Shown here: positions 7,301-13,191 of the stretch, one piece after another
Layout: each line of letters opens with the position of its first letter
How positions within the stretch are numbered: position 1 is the first letter of the stretch
NCBI GenBank assembly: GCA_035547155.1
Contig: DASZVJ010000038.1
Span: 1 to 21,831, forward strand
Length of the DNA: 21,831 bases
Direction of reading: 5' to 3'
DNA from: CAZNMF01 sp035547155
GTDB lineage: Bacteria > Acidobacteriota > Vicinamibacteria > Vicinamibacterales > SCN-69-37
The notes under the pieces: generated by a model
The model's input: only the letters and a program-made list of their open reading frames with translations
Database searches by the model: none
What the model was told of the DNA's origin: nothing
Translations under genes and position numbers: made by a program

Positions 7301-7527
7301 CTCTCGGCGTACGACGCCACGCGCTCGAGATGCGGCTCGATCGACGGGTAGTACCAGATGTCGAAGTGGTCCGTCTTGTAGATGTGCCAGTCGAACCGAT
7401 CGTAATGCGGTGGAATCTGGAAGAAATACGGCACGAACGGCGTCTGTGCCGCAGCCGGCACGGGCCGTCCGACCCACGCCGCGGCCACACAGATCAACAG
7501 AAGCGTGCGCAAGACGCGCATCCGCAT
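4390..7527 (-). CDS. Secreted zinc-peptidase-like / beta-propeller / Omp85-type barrel fusion (1045 aa)
   Basis: An exported outer-membrane protein of three parts. Residues 1-28 are a signal peptide ending PAAAQ. Residues 40-285 form a gluzincin-like peptidase (Peptidase_MA type), with HELTH at 146-150 and a probable third zinc ligand E172 in WVDEGLSDY. Residues 300-640 contain PD40/TolB-like propeller blades such as SPDGKSVAFS (421-430) and APDGKSMVYT (465-474). Residues 650-1045 look like a BamA/surface-antigen barrel, rich in aromatic strands and ending ...FWIGYDF. A longer frame upstream gives a start at 7665. The ATG at 7525-7527 is chosen because the signal peptide begins there and GAGGTG lies five bases before it. 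Proteolysis or protein placement at the cell surface is possible; the substrate is unknown. Confidence 0.85.
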   Translation of the reverse strand: MRMRVLRTLLLICVAAAWVGRPVPAAAQTPFVPYFFQIPPHYDRFDWHIYKTDHFDIWYYPSIEPHLERVASYAESAYQHISADLKHDLAQRVPLIVFKTSSEFQENNVFGGETPEGVLAFAEPERNRLLLPLDLAPDQLYDLITHELTHIFEFDIIPRGLISASLPLWVDEGLSDYMTGSWNVLDLVQVRDAALTDNVPKMSHFESQPLTTRLPYSMGHAAFEFIESRWGKEGLRQFLFSLRKNVLGSGETAYEEALKLKADEFDEQFDRYIKDRFKPFRDKERPADYGRNLAPNPEKTPYVDTASIEPSPSGDILAAVVGNAHDQEYDIILLSAKDGQFIRNLTKGFDKDRGFEHIEQAGGFRGNLVPWIAWAPVGDHLAYFVRTEKDESLIIQNVVSGKTERRLKLKEVNNPESPAFSPDGKSVAFSAIQNGTTDIFVVDLASGALRNLTKDATADYAPTYAPDGKSMVYTGRIGTSDKLFRLELATGAKTQLTFGSHDDTGAKFYDDHTIVFTSTATDPAVAVPPDVARNGNIPNVWTLDLNTKQLQQWTDTATGNVSPVVLRQTGALKVAFVTYYKGQNGIHTVTGEKPIATVASDDFGGPGPIFEFTPPISHTLVPDNIHKKRPFEKMTMVGRPPLNIGVTNSGTIYGDTQITFADVLGDKQINFYAQSVAQYRTTALTYVNMERRLQYALQGFSQDLFYYGQNEGALYDPSLAPFITRDLAESVQTQRGGTAFAIYPFNRRSRVEVSSGYIYLNERYTNAAVQQAAEQYQMDQYGTSLLRHGHMIPFEASFINETTVYREYGPLAGRAVKISFDTSPDFGTSWISRNTVDLDARRYTRIAANGVFALRLKAMKSWGRDPDYMYYGGNSEMRGYEYLEFLGNKGFFADAELRFPLVEAMLTPFGVIGGLRGVFFGNLGASGFNTQPFQVATRGATVVTPLVGYTLDTNTGDITPRYGSPQLIDGLRLIDGRASYGFGLETFVLGFPMHFDWSWKTLFNKPWEDYLYPSCAQTSDTNVDCHPDGNQFRKMKFDFWIGYDF

Positions 7528-7579
7528 ATCGTCACCTCGACATCGCAGGAAACTGGGGGACCACGATGTATCGGGCATC

Positions 7580-7735
7580 TTACACCGCGTCCCGACGCGG
7601 TTCTTTGGTGCGCCGCGCAGGCAGCCGCTGGTGCTCGTTCGAATCGCCCGCGCTCCACGCAGCAAAGTACGTGCCCCACGATCGGTCGGACATCACGGCC
7701 TTCTTCGCGGGCTCGTCGCGCGTGCTGGAGGACAC
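7580..7735 (-). CDS. Possible small ORF, 51 aa, unrecognised
   Basis: A GTG at 7733-7735 opens a 51-codon frame upstream of the surface-protein gene and in the same direction. GGAGGT lies only a few bases before the GTG, closer than ideal. The third codon positions are mostly G or C, as in neighbouring genes. The peptide is hydrophilic, with MSDRSWGTYFAAWSAGDSNE in the middle and a basic tail. I recognise no family, and the frame also continues upstream into the opposite-strand thioredoxin gene. It could be a leader peptide, a real small protein or chance. Confidence 0.3.
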   Translation of the reverse strand: MSSSTRDEPAKKAVMSDRSWGTYFAAWSAGDSNEHQRLPARRTKEPRRDAV

Positions 7736-7797
7736 GTGACCTCCGTTGAAGCCGTCCGTCGCGGCGACTGTAGTAATGTGGAGAGCGAGACAGACGC

Positions 7798-8373
7798 ATG
7801 AGCACGACGTGGTGGCGTAGTCGATGGATTCCGGCAACGGCCGTGGCGGTCGCCGTGGCTGCCTGGCCCGCCTGCAACCGGAACGTGTCGGTGTCCGACG
7901 TCGCGCAGGGCGCGAGTGGGCCCGGCGGCAAAGCGGCGGCGCACGCCAATCTCGACTTCGTCCTCAAGAACGTCGACGGCGCGGACGTGAAGCTGGCCAG
8001 CCTGAAGGGCAAGCCGCTGCTCATCAACTTCTGGGCGACGTGGTGCGGCCCCTGCAAGGCCGAGATGCCGTGGTTCGTCGAGTTCGCCGACCGCTACAAG
8101 GCCCAGGGCCTGGCCGTCGTGGGCGTCTCGGTCGACGATCCGCCCGAGGACATCCGCACGTTCGCGACCGAGAATAAGATTACGTATCCGCTGCTGGTCG
8201 GGCGCGATCGGACCGACATCGCGCGGGCCTACGAGGCGGAGCAGGTGATCCCGGTGACATGGCTGGTTCGCGCCGACGGCACGGTACAAGCCAAAGTGAC
8301 GGGCATCCACGGCCGGGACTGGTTCGAACAGCAGATCCTGGAAATGTTCGGAACGGACGACAATGGCCAATGA
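7798..8373 (+). CDS. TlpA/ResA-like periplasmic thioredoxin (191 aa)
   Basis: A membrane-anchored or lipidated thiol-disulphide reductase acting outside the cytoplasm. An N-terminal hydrophobic stretch (11-25) ends at Cys26 in AAWPAC, a poor lipobox, so anchoring by lipid or by uncleaved helix is undecided. The thioredoxin fold covers about 50-185. The active site is NFWATWCGPCKAEMP, with Cys83 and Cys86, and the cis-proline region is VIPVTWLV (150-157). TlpA/ResA proteins typically reduce apocytochrome c or metal-centre cysteines. A CxxCH haem-binding protein two genes downstream fits that role. The stop overlaps the next gene by 11 bp, so the two are probably translated together. A weak promoter (TTGAAG 7746-7751, TAGTAAT near 7771) lies upstream. 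Confidence 0.9.
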   Translation: MSTTWWRSRWIPATAVAVAVAAWPACNRNVSVSDVAQGASGPGGKAAAHANLDFVLKNVDGADVKLASLKGKPLLINFWATWCGPCKAEMPWFVEFADRYKAQGLAVVGVSVDDPPEDIRTFATENKITYPLLVGRDRTDIARAYEAEQVIPVTWLVRADGTVQAKVTGIHGRDWFEQQILEMFGTDDNGQ

Positions 8374-8605
8374 ATCCCGACCGAAGACCGACGACCTGAC
8401 CGCGACGCTGGCCTGCGGCTGCCGCGTGGGTTTCCGGCAAGGCGTCGAAGGCAGCCCCGTATCCGTCGTCGTGGTGGCCAAGGCCGCGGGGTGCGGCGTG
8501 GCGATCCACGTCGCCGGCCTGGCGGTGCACGATCATCGCGAGGCGCTTCGGCCATCGACGCGACTCGCGCCGCCGCCCCACTCCGACTACGAAGAAGAAG
8601 GCTAG
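8363..8605 (+). CDS. Small Cys/His-containing protein coupled to the thioredoxin gene (80 aa)
   Basis: Not a family I recognise. It starts inside the last codons of the thioredoxin gene (ATGGCCAATGA, 11-bp overlap), which indicates translational coupling. The 80-residue product has LACGCRVGF with Cys18 and Cys20, a hydrophobic VSVVVVAKAAGCG with Cys44, then IHVAGLAVHDHREALRP with His49, His56 and His58, and an acidic tail. The Cys/His spacing could bind a metal or give a thiol target for the thioredoxin. There is no signal peptide, so it is probably cytoplasmic, which argues against direct periplasmic interaction. It is real by coupling and codon use; the function is open. Confidence 0.7.
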   Translation: MANESRPKTDDLTATLACGCRVGFRQGVEGSPVSVVVVAKAAGCGVAIHVAGLAVHDHREALRPSTRLAPPPHSDYEEEG

Positions 8606-8614
8606 CGCGCGCCG

Positions 8615-9094
8615 ATGCTCCCCAGAACGGTAACGCGCGGTGCGCTGGCGCTCTTCGTGGGCGCGCTGGTCGGCATGCAGTTCATTCCGGTCGATCGCAC
8701 CAATCCGCCGGTGACGAGCGAGATCCACGCGTCTCCCGCGGTCGACTCGATCCTGCGCCGCGCCTGCTACGACTGCCACTCGAACGAGACCGTCTGGCCG
8801 TGGTACTCGAAGATCGCGCCGATCTCGTTCCTCGTTGCCGACGATGTGCACCACGGCCGGCGGCACGTGAACTTCTCGACGTGGGGCGACTACAGCAGCG
8901 CGAAGCAGATCAAGACGATCCACGAGATCGGCGAGCAGGTGCGGACCGGTGAGATGCCGCTCTGGATTTATCTGCCGATGCACCACGACGCGCGGCTGTC
9001 CGATCAGGACAAGGCCGCGATCGACGCGTGGGCCAAATCCGTCGGACCTGTCCCGCCGGGGGCGGAAGGCGACGAGCACGAACACGAACATTGA
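8615..9094 (+). CDS. Haem-binding protein with one CxxCH motif (159 aa)
   Basis: Resembles the small haem-binding domain family (Haem_bd), exported c-type haem proteins. A hydrophobic N-terminus (residues 8-25) provides the export signal or anchor. The haem attachment motif is CYDCH at 51-55, followed by SNETVWPWYSKIAPISFLVADDV, which is typical of the family. EMPLWIYLPMHHDARLSDQDKAAI further on is also typical; its Met or His residues may supply the distal ligand. The last residues, DEHEHEH, form a short His/Glu metal-binding-like tail. It lies nine bases after the small Cys/His gene and completes the thioredoxin operon. The electron-transfer partner is unknown. A REP pair follows the stop. 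Confidence 0.85.
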   Translation: MLPRTVTRGALALFVGALVGMQFIPVDRTNPPVTSEIHASPAVDSILRRACYDCHSNETVWPWYSKIAPISFLVADDVHHGRRHVNFSTWGDYSSAKQIKTIHEIGEQVRTGEMPLWIYLPMHHDARLSDQDKAAIDAWAKSVGPVPPGAEGDEHEHEH

Positions 9095-9096
9095 TC

Positions 9097-9178
9097 GGGG
9101 GGCGGCCACAAGGGCCGCCCCTACGGCGTCGTCGCCTGAAGCCCGTAGCCTGCGTAGGGGCCGCCCTGGGCGGCTCAG
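9097..9178. repeat. REPIN-like inverted pair, family A copy 2
   Basis: The left arm at 9097-9124 ends in GCCGCCCCTAC and the right arm at 9154-9178 begins GTAGGGGCCGCCC. The loop contains AGCCCGTAGCC, a heptamer-like word also seen beside copies 3 and 6. The pair fills the convergent gap between the haem protein and the phosphoesterase. Confidence 0.7.
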
Positions 9179-9179
9179 C

Positions 9180-9932
9180 CTATCCCTCCCCAATCCTCAC
9201 GTCCGCCACGAGCGGCAGATGATCCGACGCGACCAGCGCCAGGCGCGAGCGCGGCAGCTCCACGCGGCGGATCTCGACCTGTCCAGAGAAATAAATGTGA
9301 TCGAGGTGCAGGACGGGGAAGAAGCCGGGATACGTGCGCCGGCGGCGCAGGTGCGGGTAGAGATCGACGCTGTTGAGGCGCTCGGCCAGGACGTCAGCGA
9401 CCATGCCGCGGCCCCACTCGTTGAAGTCGCCGAGCACGATGCGCGGCCCGACGACGCGGCGATCGTGGATCCACTCGGCAAGGCGCGGTGCCTGATAGCG
9501 GCGCTCGAGGAGCGCCGTCCCGAGGTGGACGTTGTAGATGTGCAGCAGACCCGCGGGTCCGAGATCCACCGCGACGCGTTGCGCGCCACGCGGCTCGCAC
9601 GTCTTCCAGGACAGATCGATCCGCGCGTGCTCACGAATGGGATGCCGGCTGAGAATGACGTTGCCGAACTGATGGCGGCGCAGCTCGCGCGTGGGCGCCA
9701 TGACCCAGCCCATGCCGAGCGCCGCACCGAGCTGCTCGGCATGGCCCGCGTTCGTCAGCCCCGGCCCGACCACTTCCTGCAGCGCGACGATGTCCGGGTC
9801 GATCGTCGCGAGGACGGCCATGATCCGCTCGAGGCGGACCCGCCGATCCATGCCTCGGCCGCGATGGATGTTGTAGGTGGCGACGCGGAGATCCACGGTG
9901 TCGCGGCCCGCGCGCCGCGGCGCGTCAGACAT
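9180..9932 (-). CDS. Endonuclease/exonuclease/phosphatase-family hydrolase (250 aa)
   Basis: A metal-dependent phosphoesterase of the DNase I-like EEP superfamily. The motifs are in order: ATYNIHRG (Asn21), IVALQEV (metal-binding Glu53), NVHLG (134-138), VLGDFNEW (Asp169, Asn171), HLDHIYF (Asp211) and a terminal SDHLPL (Asp237, His238). There is no signal peptide or membrane helix, so the enzyme appears cytoplasmic. Family members act on nucleic acids, inositol phosphates or phospholipid-like substrates; sequence alone does not choose between them. It diverges from the small CPCC gene, with 91 bp between the starts. Confidence 0.88.
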   Translation of the reverse strand: MSDAPRRAGRDTVDLRVATYNIHRGRGMDRRVRLERIMAVLATIDPDIVALQEVVGPGLTNAGHAEQLGAALGMGWVMAPTRELRRHQFGNVILSRHPIREHARIDLSWKTCEPRGAQRVAVDLGPAGLLHIYNVHLGTALLERRYQAPRLAEWIHDRRVVGPRIVLGDFNEWGRGMVADVLAERLNSVDLYPHLRRRRTYPGFFPVLHLDHIYFSGQVEIRRVELPRSRLALVASDHLPLVADVRIGEG

Positions 9933-10023
9933 TCGGAGCCTCGTTCACGACGCGCCGCGCGCTCAACACGCTCATGTCAGTATCATAGTCATCCAGCTTT
10001 CGAACTTTCGCCAGGAGCACGCC

Positions 10024-10326
10024 ATGGCCAAGCTGCGAACTGAATTCGAAGTCGTCTGCCCCTGCTGCCAGGCCACGCTCGTCGTCGACGTCGGCCTCCA
10101 GCGCGTCGTCCGCCACGTCGCGCCGGAGCGCGCGGACAAGCCGAAGCTCGACGAAGCGCACCGCATCCTCGCGGAAGAGAAAGCGCGGCGGGAGTCCCTG
10201 TTCGAACAGGCCGTCCAGTCCGAACGTACGCGCGGCGACGCGCTGTCGCGCCGTTTCGAAGAAGCGCTGAAGCAAGCGCGCGACGAGCCGGTCAGCAAGC
10301 CGAGCCGGGATTTCGACCTCGATTAG
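10024..10326 (+). CDS. Small CPCC zinc-ribbon-like / coiled-coil protein (100 aa)
   Basis: Residues 1-25 contain FEVVCPCCQATLVVDV, a single CxCC knuckle that could hold half of a zinc site if the protein dimerises. Residues 45-90 are charged and helical (AHRILAEEKARRESLFEQAVQSERTRGDALSRRFEEALKQ), probably a coiled coil. An in-frame start further left is rejected because AGGAG at 10013-10017 is correctly placed before this ATG. I know of no defined function. A link with transcription or ribosome factors is only suggested by the fold pattern. Confidence 0.7.
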   Translation: MAKLRTEFEVVCPCCQATLVVDVGLQRVVRHVAPERADKPKLDEAHRILAEEKARRESLFEQAVQSERTRGDALSRRFEEALKQARDEPVSKPSRDFDLD

Positions 10327-10337
10327 AAAAGCGCTTG

Positions 10338-10402
10338 TATCGCGCTAGCTCACTATCTCTCTATCGCACTATCTCGCATCGGGCTATCTGGCTATCTGCC
10401 TC
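10338..10402. repeat. CTATC-word array (family B copy 2)
   Basis: This stretch is made of the same words as 4208-4384: CTATCGCACTATCTC and GGCTATCTGGCTATCTGCC occur in the same order with small changes. Only the left, CTATC-oriented half is present here, without the complementary GATAG half. It follows the stop of the CPCC gene closely. Confidence 0.6.
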
Positions 10403-10409
10403 TCGATGA

Positions 10410-10502
10410 CCGGGCCGCCACAAGGGCGGCCCCTACGCGGGCTGCGGGCCACGGGCTACGGGCTACAAAGAGACCGTAGGAGCGGACCTTGTGGCCGCCC
10501 GG
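10410..10502. repeat. REPIN-like inverted pair, family A copy 3
   Basis: The left arm at 10410-10436 (CGGGCCGCCAC ... GGCCCCTAC) faces the right arm at 10476-10502 (GTAGGAGCGGACC ... CGCCCGG). The loop carries GGGCCAC, GGGCTAC, GGGCTAC in tandem (10446-10466). The right arm has two substitutions relative to the other copies. It lies directly beside the family B array and before the permease remnant. Confidence 0.7.
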
Positions 10503-10514
10503 TAGCGAAGGCCC

Positions 10515-10690
10515 TCACAACTCCCGCAGCGCGATGTTCGGGTCGACCTTCGTGGCGCGTCTCGCCGGAAGCCAATAGGCGGCCAACGCGGCGGCGAGCA
10601 GCACGGCTGCCGCGAGACCGAAGGCGGCGGCATCGATCGACGACAAGCCGCGCGCAACGGTCACGGCGAGATCTGTCGTCCTTCTGTTGA
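10515..10690 (-). pseudogene. C-terminal remnant of an FtsX/MacB-type (ADOP-like) permease
   Basis: The leftward frame ends in SSIDAAAFGLAAAVLLAAALA, AYWLPARRATKVDPNIALREL and a stop. This is the last transmembrane helix plus the conserved LPARRAxxVDPxxALRxE end of FtsX/MacB-like permeases, including the duplicated orphan permeases of Acidobacteriota. About 50 residues match that end. Upstream the frame runs into arginine-rich sequence unlike any permease, and the other helices and periplasmic domains are absent. The rest was deleted or replaced near 10680. The fragment lies next to repeat arrays, which may have promoted the loss. A minor alternative is a short independent membrane peptide. 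Confidence 0.75.
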
Positions 10691-10816
10691 AAGTCAACAC
10701 GACTATACGCATCGCCGTGTCGAAAGGCAACAGGGAAGGGCGCCTGGCCGCATGCGCCCGACGCGATGTGGATCTATCGGACCGGCGGCGACGCCGGTAG
10801 GCTCGGCGTGACGTCG

Positions 10817-11617
10817 ATGTCCCGTGTGCTGTCACTGGCGGGCCGGAGCGGTTTCGCGATTGCCATCGCGGCGTTCGGCGTGATTCAGATTGCGGCGGGT
10901 GACTTCGTCACACGCGCCGTGCCGCACTGGCCCGCCTGGATGCCGGCGCGCATCGTCTGGGTGTGGATCGTCGGCTTGCTGCTCGTCGAGGCCGGCAGCG
11001 CGCTGCTCCTGAACATCCGCACGCGTCTCGTCGCCGTGCTCCTCGGTCTCGCGCTCGCATTGTCATTTGTCCTGCTGGCGCTGCCGCTCGCGGCGACGGA
11101 CACCTGGCTCGGCGGCCTGTGGACGAACGCGGGCAAGGTGCTGGCGCTCAGCGGCGGCGCGTTTCTGATCGCCGCCGACGCGACAGGCGCTCGCAGATTT
11201 CGGCGACTCGACGCGATCGTGGCACTCGCGCGTCGCTGGTCGGTGGGGCCGTGGTGCTTCGCGGCATTCCTCGTGCTCTGCGGCATCCAGCACTTCATCT
11301 ACGTGCCCTTCGTCGCGTCGCTGATTCCGGCGTGGATGCCCGGCGCGACGTTCTGGGTCTACTTCGCGGGGATCGCGTTGATCGCGGGCGGCATCGGGGT
11401 GACGATCCCCCGCACGCGCTGGATCGCAGGCGTGCTGTCGGGCACGATGATCTTCTCGTGGGTGTTTCTCGTGCACATCCCACGCGCACTCGCGTCGCCG
11501 CCTGGCACGACGAACGAGACCGTCGCCGTCTTCGAAGCGCTCGCGATGAGCGGCATCGGCTGGCTGATCGCGGCGTCGGCATCGTCGAGCGCGGCGATGC
11601 CGACGTCATCGCGGTGA
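10817..11617 (+). CDS. Tandem DoxX-like integral membrane protein (266 aa)
   Basis: The product has about eight hydrophobic helices in two similar halves. Each half opens alike: FAIAIAAFGVIQIAAGDFV...VPHWPAWMPA near residues 13-42, and FAAFLVLCGIQHFIYVPFV...IPAWMPG near 147-175. The repeated H/I-P-x-W-M-P pattern with following helices is that of the DoxX-like family, here apparently duplicated and fused. The role is unknown; DoxX relatives have been linked to redox or quinone-associated functions. An earlier ATG at 10766 would add 17 polar residues. I prefer 10817, where hydrophobic sequence follows shortly. The gene converges with the next, six bases apart. Confidence 0.75.
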   Translation: MSRVLSLAGRSGFAIAIAAFGVIQIAAGDFVTRAVPHWPAWMPARIVWVWIVGLLLVEAGSALLLNIRTRLVAVLLGLALALSFVLLALPLAATDTWLGGLWTNAGKVLALSGGAFLIAADATGARRFRRLDAIVALARRWSVGPWCFAAFLVLCGIQHFIYVPFVASLIPAWMPGATFWVYFAGIALIAGGIGVTIPRTRWIAGVLSGTMIFSWVFLVHIPRALASPPGTTNETVAVFEALAMSGIGWLIAASASSSAAMPTSSR

Positions 11618-11623
11618 TTTCGC

Positions 11624-11908
11624 TTACGCGTCGTCGTCTTCCGGCTGCGGGCCGTGCGGCAGCGTCTCGCTCGAGACGTCCGTGCCTTCGCCGCCACCGC
11701 CCATGTCGACGCCTGCCGCGCCGTCACGTTGCGGCACGTCGCCAAGACCTGTGCTTGGACGCCGCACGTCGACGCCGGCGGGATGTCCGGTGCCTCGTCC
11801 CTTCACGGGGATCGTCGCGTCCGGGCCGCTGTCGCTGATGCCGAGCACGTCGCCTTCGCGCTTGGATTCGTTCTCGCGCGTCTGCTTACGGGCGGATGTC
11901 GTCTTCAT
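11624..11908 (-). CDS. Disordered, Gly/Asp/Pro-rich small protein (94 aa)
   Basis: The 94-residue product begins MKTTSARKQTRENESKREGD and continues with almost no hydrophobic core. It is rich in Gly, Pro, Asp and Thr (PVKGRGTGHPAGVDV, GVDMGGGGEGTDVSS) and ends in acidic PQPEDDDA. It is predicted to be largely unstructured, with a basic start and acidic end. The ATG at 11906-11908 is chosen over one five codons earlier because GGAAGGAG lies just before it. Similar short disordered proteins occur in soil bacteria without known function; a stress-protective role is only a guess. Confidence 0.65.
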   Translation of the reverse strand: MKTTSARKQTRENESKREGDVLGISDSGPDATIPVKGRGTGHPAGVDVRRPSTGLGDVPQRDGAAGVDMGGGGEGTDVSSETLPHGPQPEDDDA

Positions 11909-12068
11909 GGCGTCTCCTTCCATGTGGTTGGTGACGCAAGGAAGTGCAAGACGGCCGCCACCTCACGCGCGTTGAACGAGTGTCATCGCGCTGGAGAGAG
12001 GAAGTCGACGCACGAATGAGACACGACCTCCGCCCATTCCGGGCATCGTCGTGCTCACGCGGGACCGT

Positions 12069-13103
12069 TCAGGCGAGCATCTGCCGCACGAGTGGGATGA
12101 CCTTCGTGCCGTAGAGCTCGATGCTCGACATCAGCGTCTCGTGCGGCAGCGTGCCGGCGCTGTATTTGAGGCCGAAGCGCGACAGGCCGAGCGCGCGGAT
12201 CGTGTTGGCGATCTTCGTCGCGACGGTCTCCGGCGATCCGACGCACAGCGCGCCGTCCGGGCCCGCTTCGCGCTCGAAGTGCTCGCGGCCCATCGGTGGC
12301 CAGCCGCGCTCGCGGCCGATGCGCGTCATCATCGCGGCGTAGTGCGGCCAGATCTCTTCCTTGGCCTGCGCGTCGGTTGCCGCGACGTGGCCCGGCGAGT
12401 GCGCGCCGATCGGCAACTCGAGCTTGCCGAAGCGCGCGAGAGACTTTCGATAGAGATCGGTGAACTGTGCGAACCGCCGCGGGCTGCCGCCGATGATCGC
12501 GACGATGAGCGGCAGGCCGTAGCGCGCGGCGCGGACGACGGACTCGGGGCTGCCGCCGACACCGACCCACGTGCGCAGCCGGCCGTGCTCGACGGGCGGA
12601 TAGATCGCCTGGTCCTTCAGCGCGGAGCGCGTCCGTCCGGACCACGTCACGGGCTTCTGATTCAGGATCTCGGCGAACAGGCCGAGCTTCTCTTCGAAGA
12701 GCAGCTCGTACTGCGAGAGGTCGTAGCCGAAGAGCGGATAGGACTCGGTGAACGAGCCGCGGCCGAGGATGACTTCGGCGCGTCCGTTCGACACGGCATT
12801 CAGCGTCGAGAAGCGCTGGAAGACGCGGACGGGATCGTCCGAGCTCAGAACTGTCACCGACGATCCGAGCAGGATGCGCGACGTTTTTCCTGCGATCGCG
12901 GCCAGCACGACTTCCGGCGCCGAGATCGCGAAGTCGTCGCGATGATGCTCGCCGACGCCGATGAAGTCGACGCCGACGCGATCGGCGAGGACGGCTTCGT
13001 CGACCACGTGCCGCAGGACCTGCGCCTGCGACAGCCGGTTGCCAGCGGCATCGACGGTGACGTCGCCGAAGGTATCGAGACCGAATTCGATGGATGTGGG
13101 CAT
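12069..13103 (-). CDS. LLM-class flavin-dependent oxidoreductase (344 aa)
   Basis: A luciferase-like monooxygenase, a TIM-barrel enzyme using reduced flavin from a partner reductase to oxygenate a small organic substrate. The family features are FGLDTFGDVT at the N-terminus, DFIGVGEHHRDDFAISAPEVVLAAIA (47-72), ILLGSSVTVLSSDDPVRVFQRFSTLNAVSNGRAEVILGRGSF (77-118) with the conserved SNGRAE..LGRG turn, and TWVGVGGSPESVVRAARYGLP (178-198). The overall pattern resembles the Atu2307/SP_0267 subgroup of unknown substrate. No flavin reductase is adjacent. The length is normal and the ATG agrees with homologues. A REP pair lies upstream and an otherwise plain 160-bp gap lies downstream of the next gene's start. 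Confidence 0.9.
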   Translation of the reverse strand: MPTSIEFGLDTFGDVTVDAAGNRLSQAQVLRHVVDEAVLADRVGVDFIGVGEHHRDDFAISAPEVVLAAIAGKTSRILLGSSVTVLSSDDPVRVFQRFSTLNAVSNGRAEVILGRGSFTESYPLFGYDLSQYELLFEEKLGLFAEILNQKPVTWSGRTRSALKDQAIYPPVEHGRLRTWVGVGGSPESVVRAARYGLPLIVAIIGGSPRRFAQFTDLYRKSLARFGKLELPIGAHSPGHVAATDAQAKEEIWPHYAAMMTRIGRERGWPPMGREHFEREAGPDGALCVGSPETVATKIANTIRALGLSRFGLKYSAGTLPHETLMSSIELYGTKVIPLVRQMLA

Positions 13104-13113
13104 GGCGCATCGT

Positions 13114-13191
13114 CCGGGCGGCCACGGGGGGCCGCCCCTACAAAGTTCGCTGCAGGAGTCCCATGTAGGGACGGCCCCCCGTGGCCGCCCG
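13114..13191. repeat. REPIN-like inverted pair, family A copy 4
   Basis: The left arm at 13114-13141 and right arm at 13165-13191 (GTAGGGACGGCCC ... GGCCGCCCG) form an inverted pair around a 23-bp loop. The right arm abuts the stop codon of the transglutaminase-like gene, and the left arm lies just before the monooxygenase start. The pair is therefore between two leftward genes. Confidence 0.7.

Noticed and set aside
8949..10043. Rightward 364-codon frame spanning the haem gene end and phosphoesterase
   Set aside because: It crosses a REP pair and is antisense to an enzyme with all catalytic motifs.
10766..10816. Extra 17 N-terminal residues for the DoxX-like protein
   Set aside because: The residues are polar, not typical of the family, and no good ribosome-binding site precedes the ATG at 10766.
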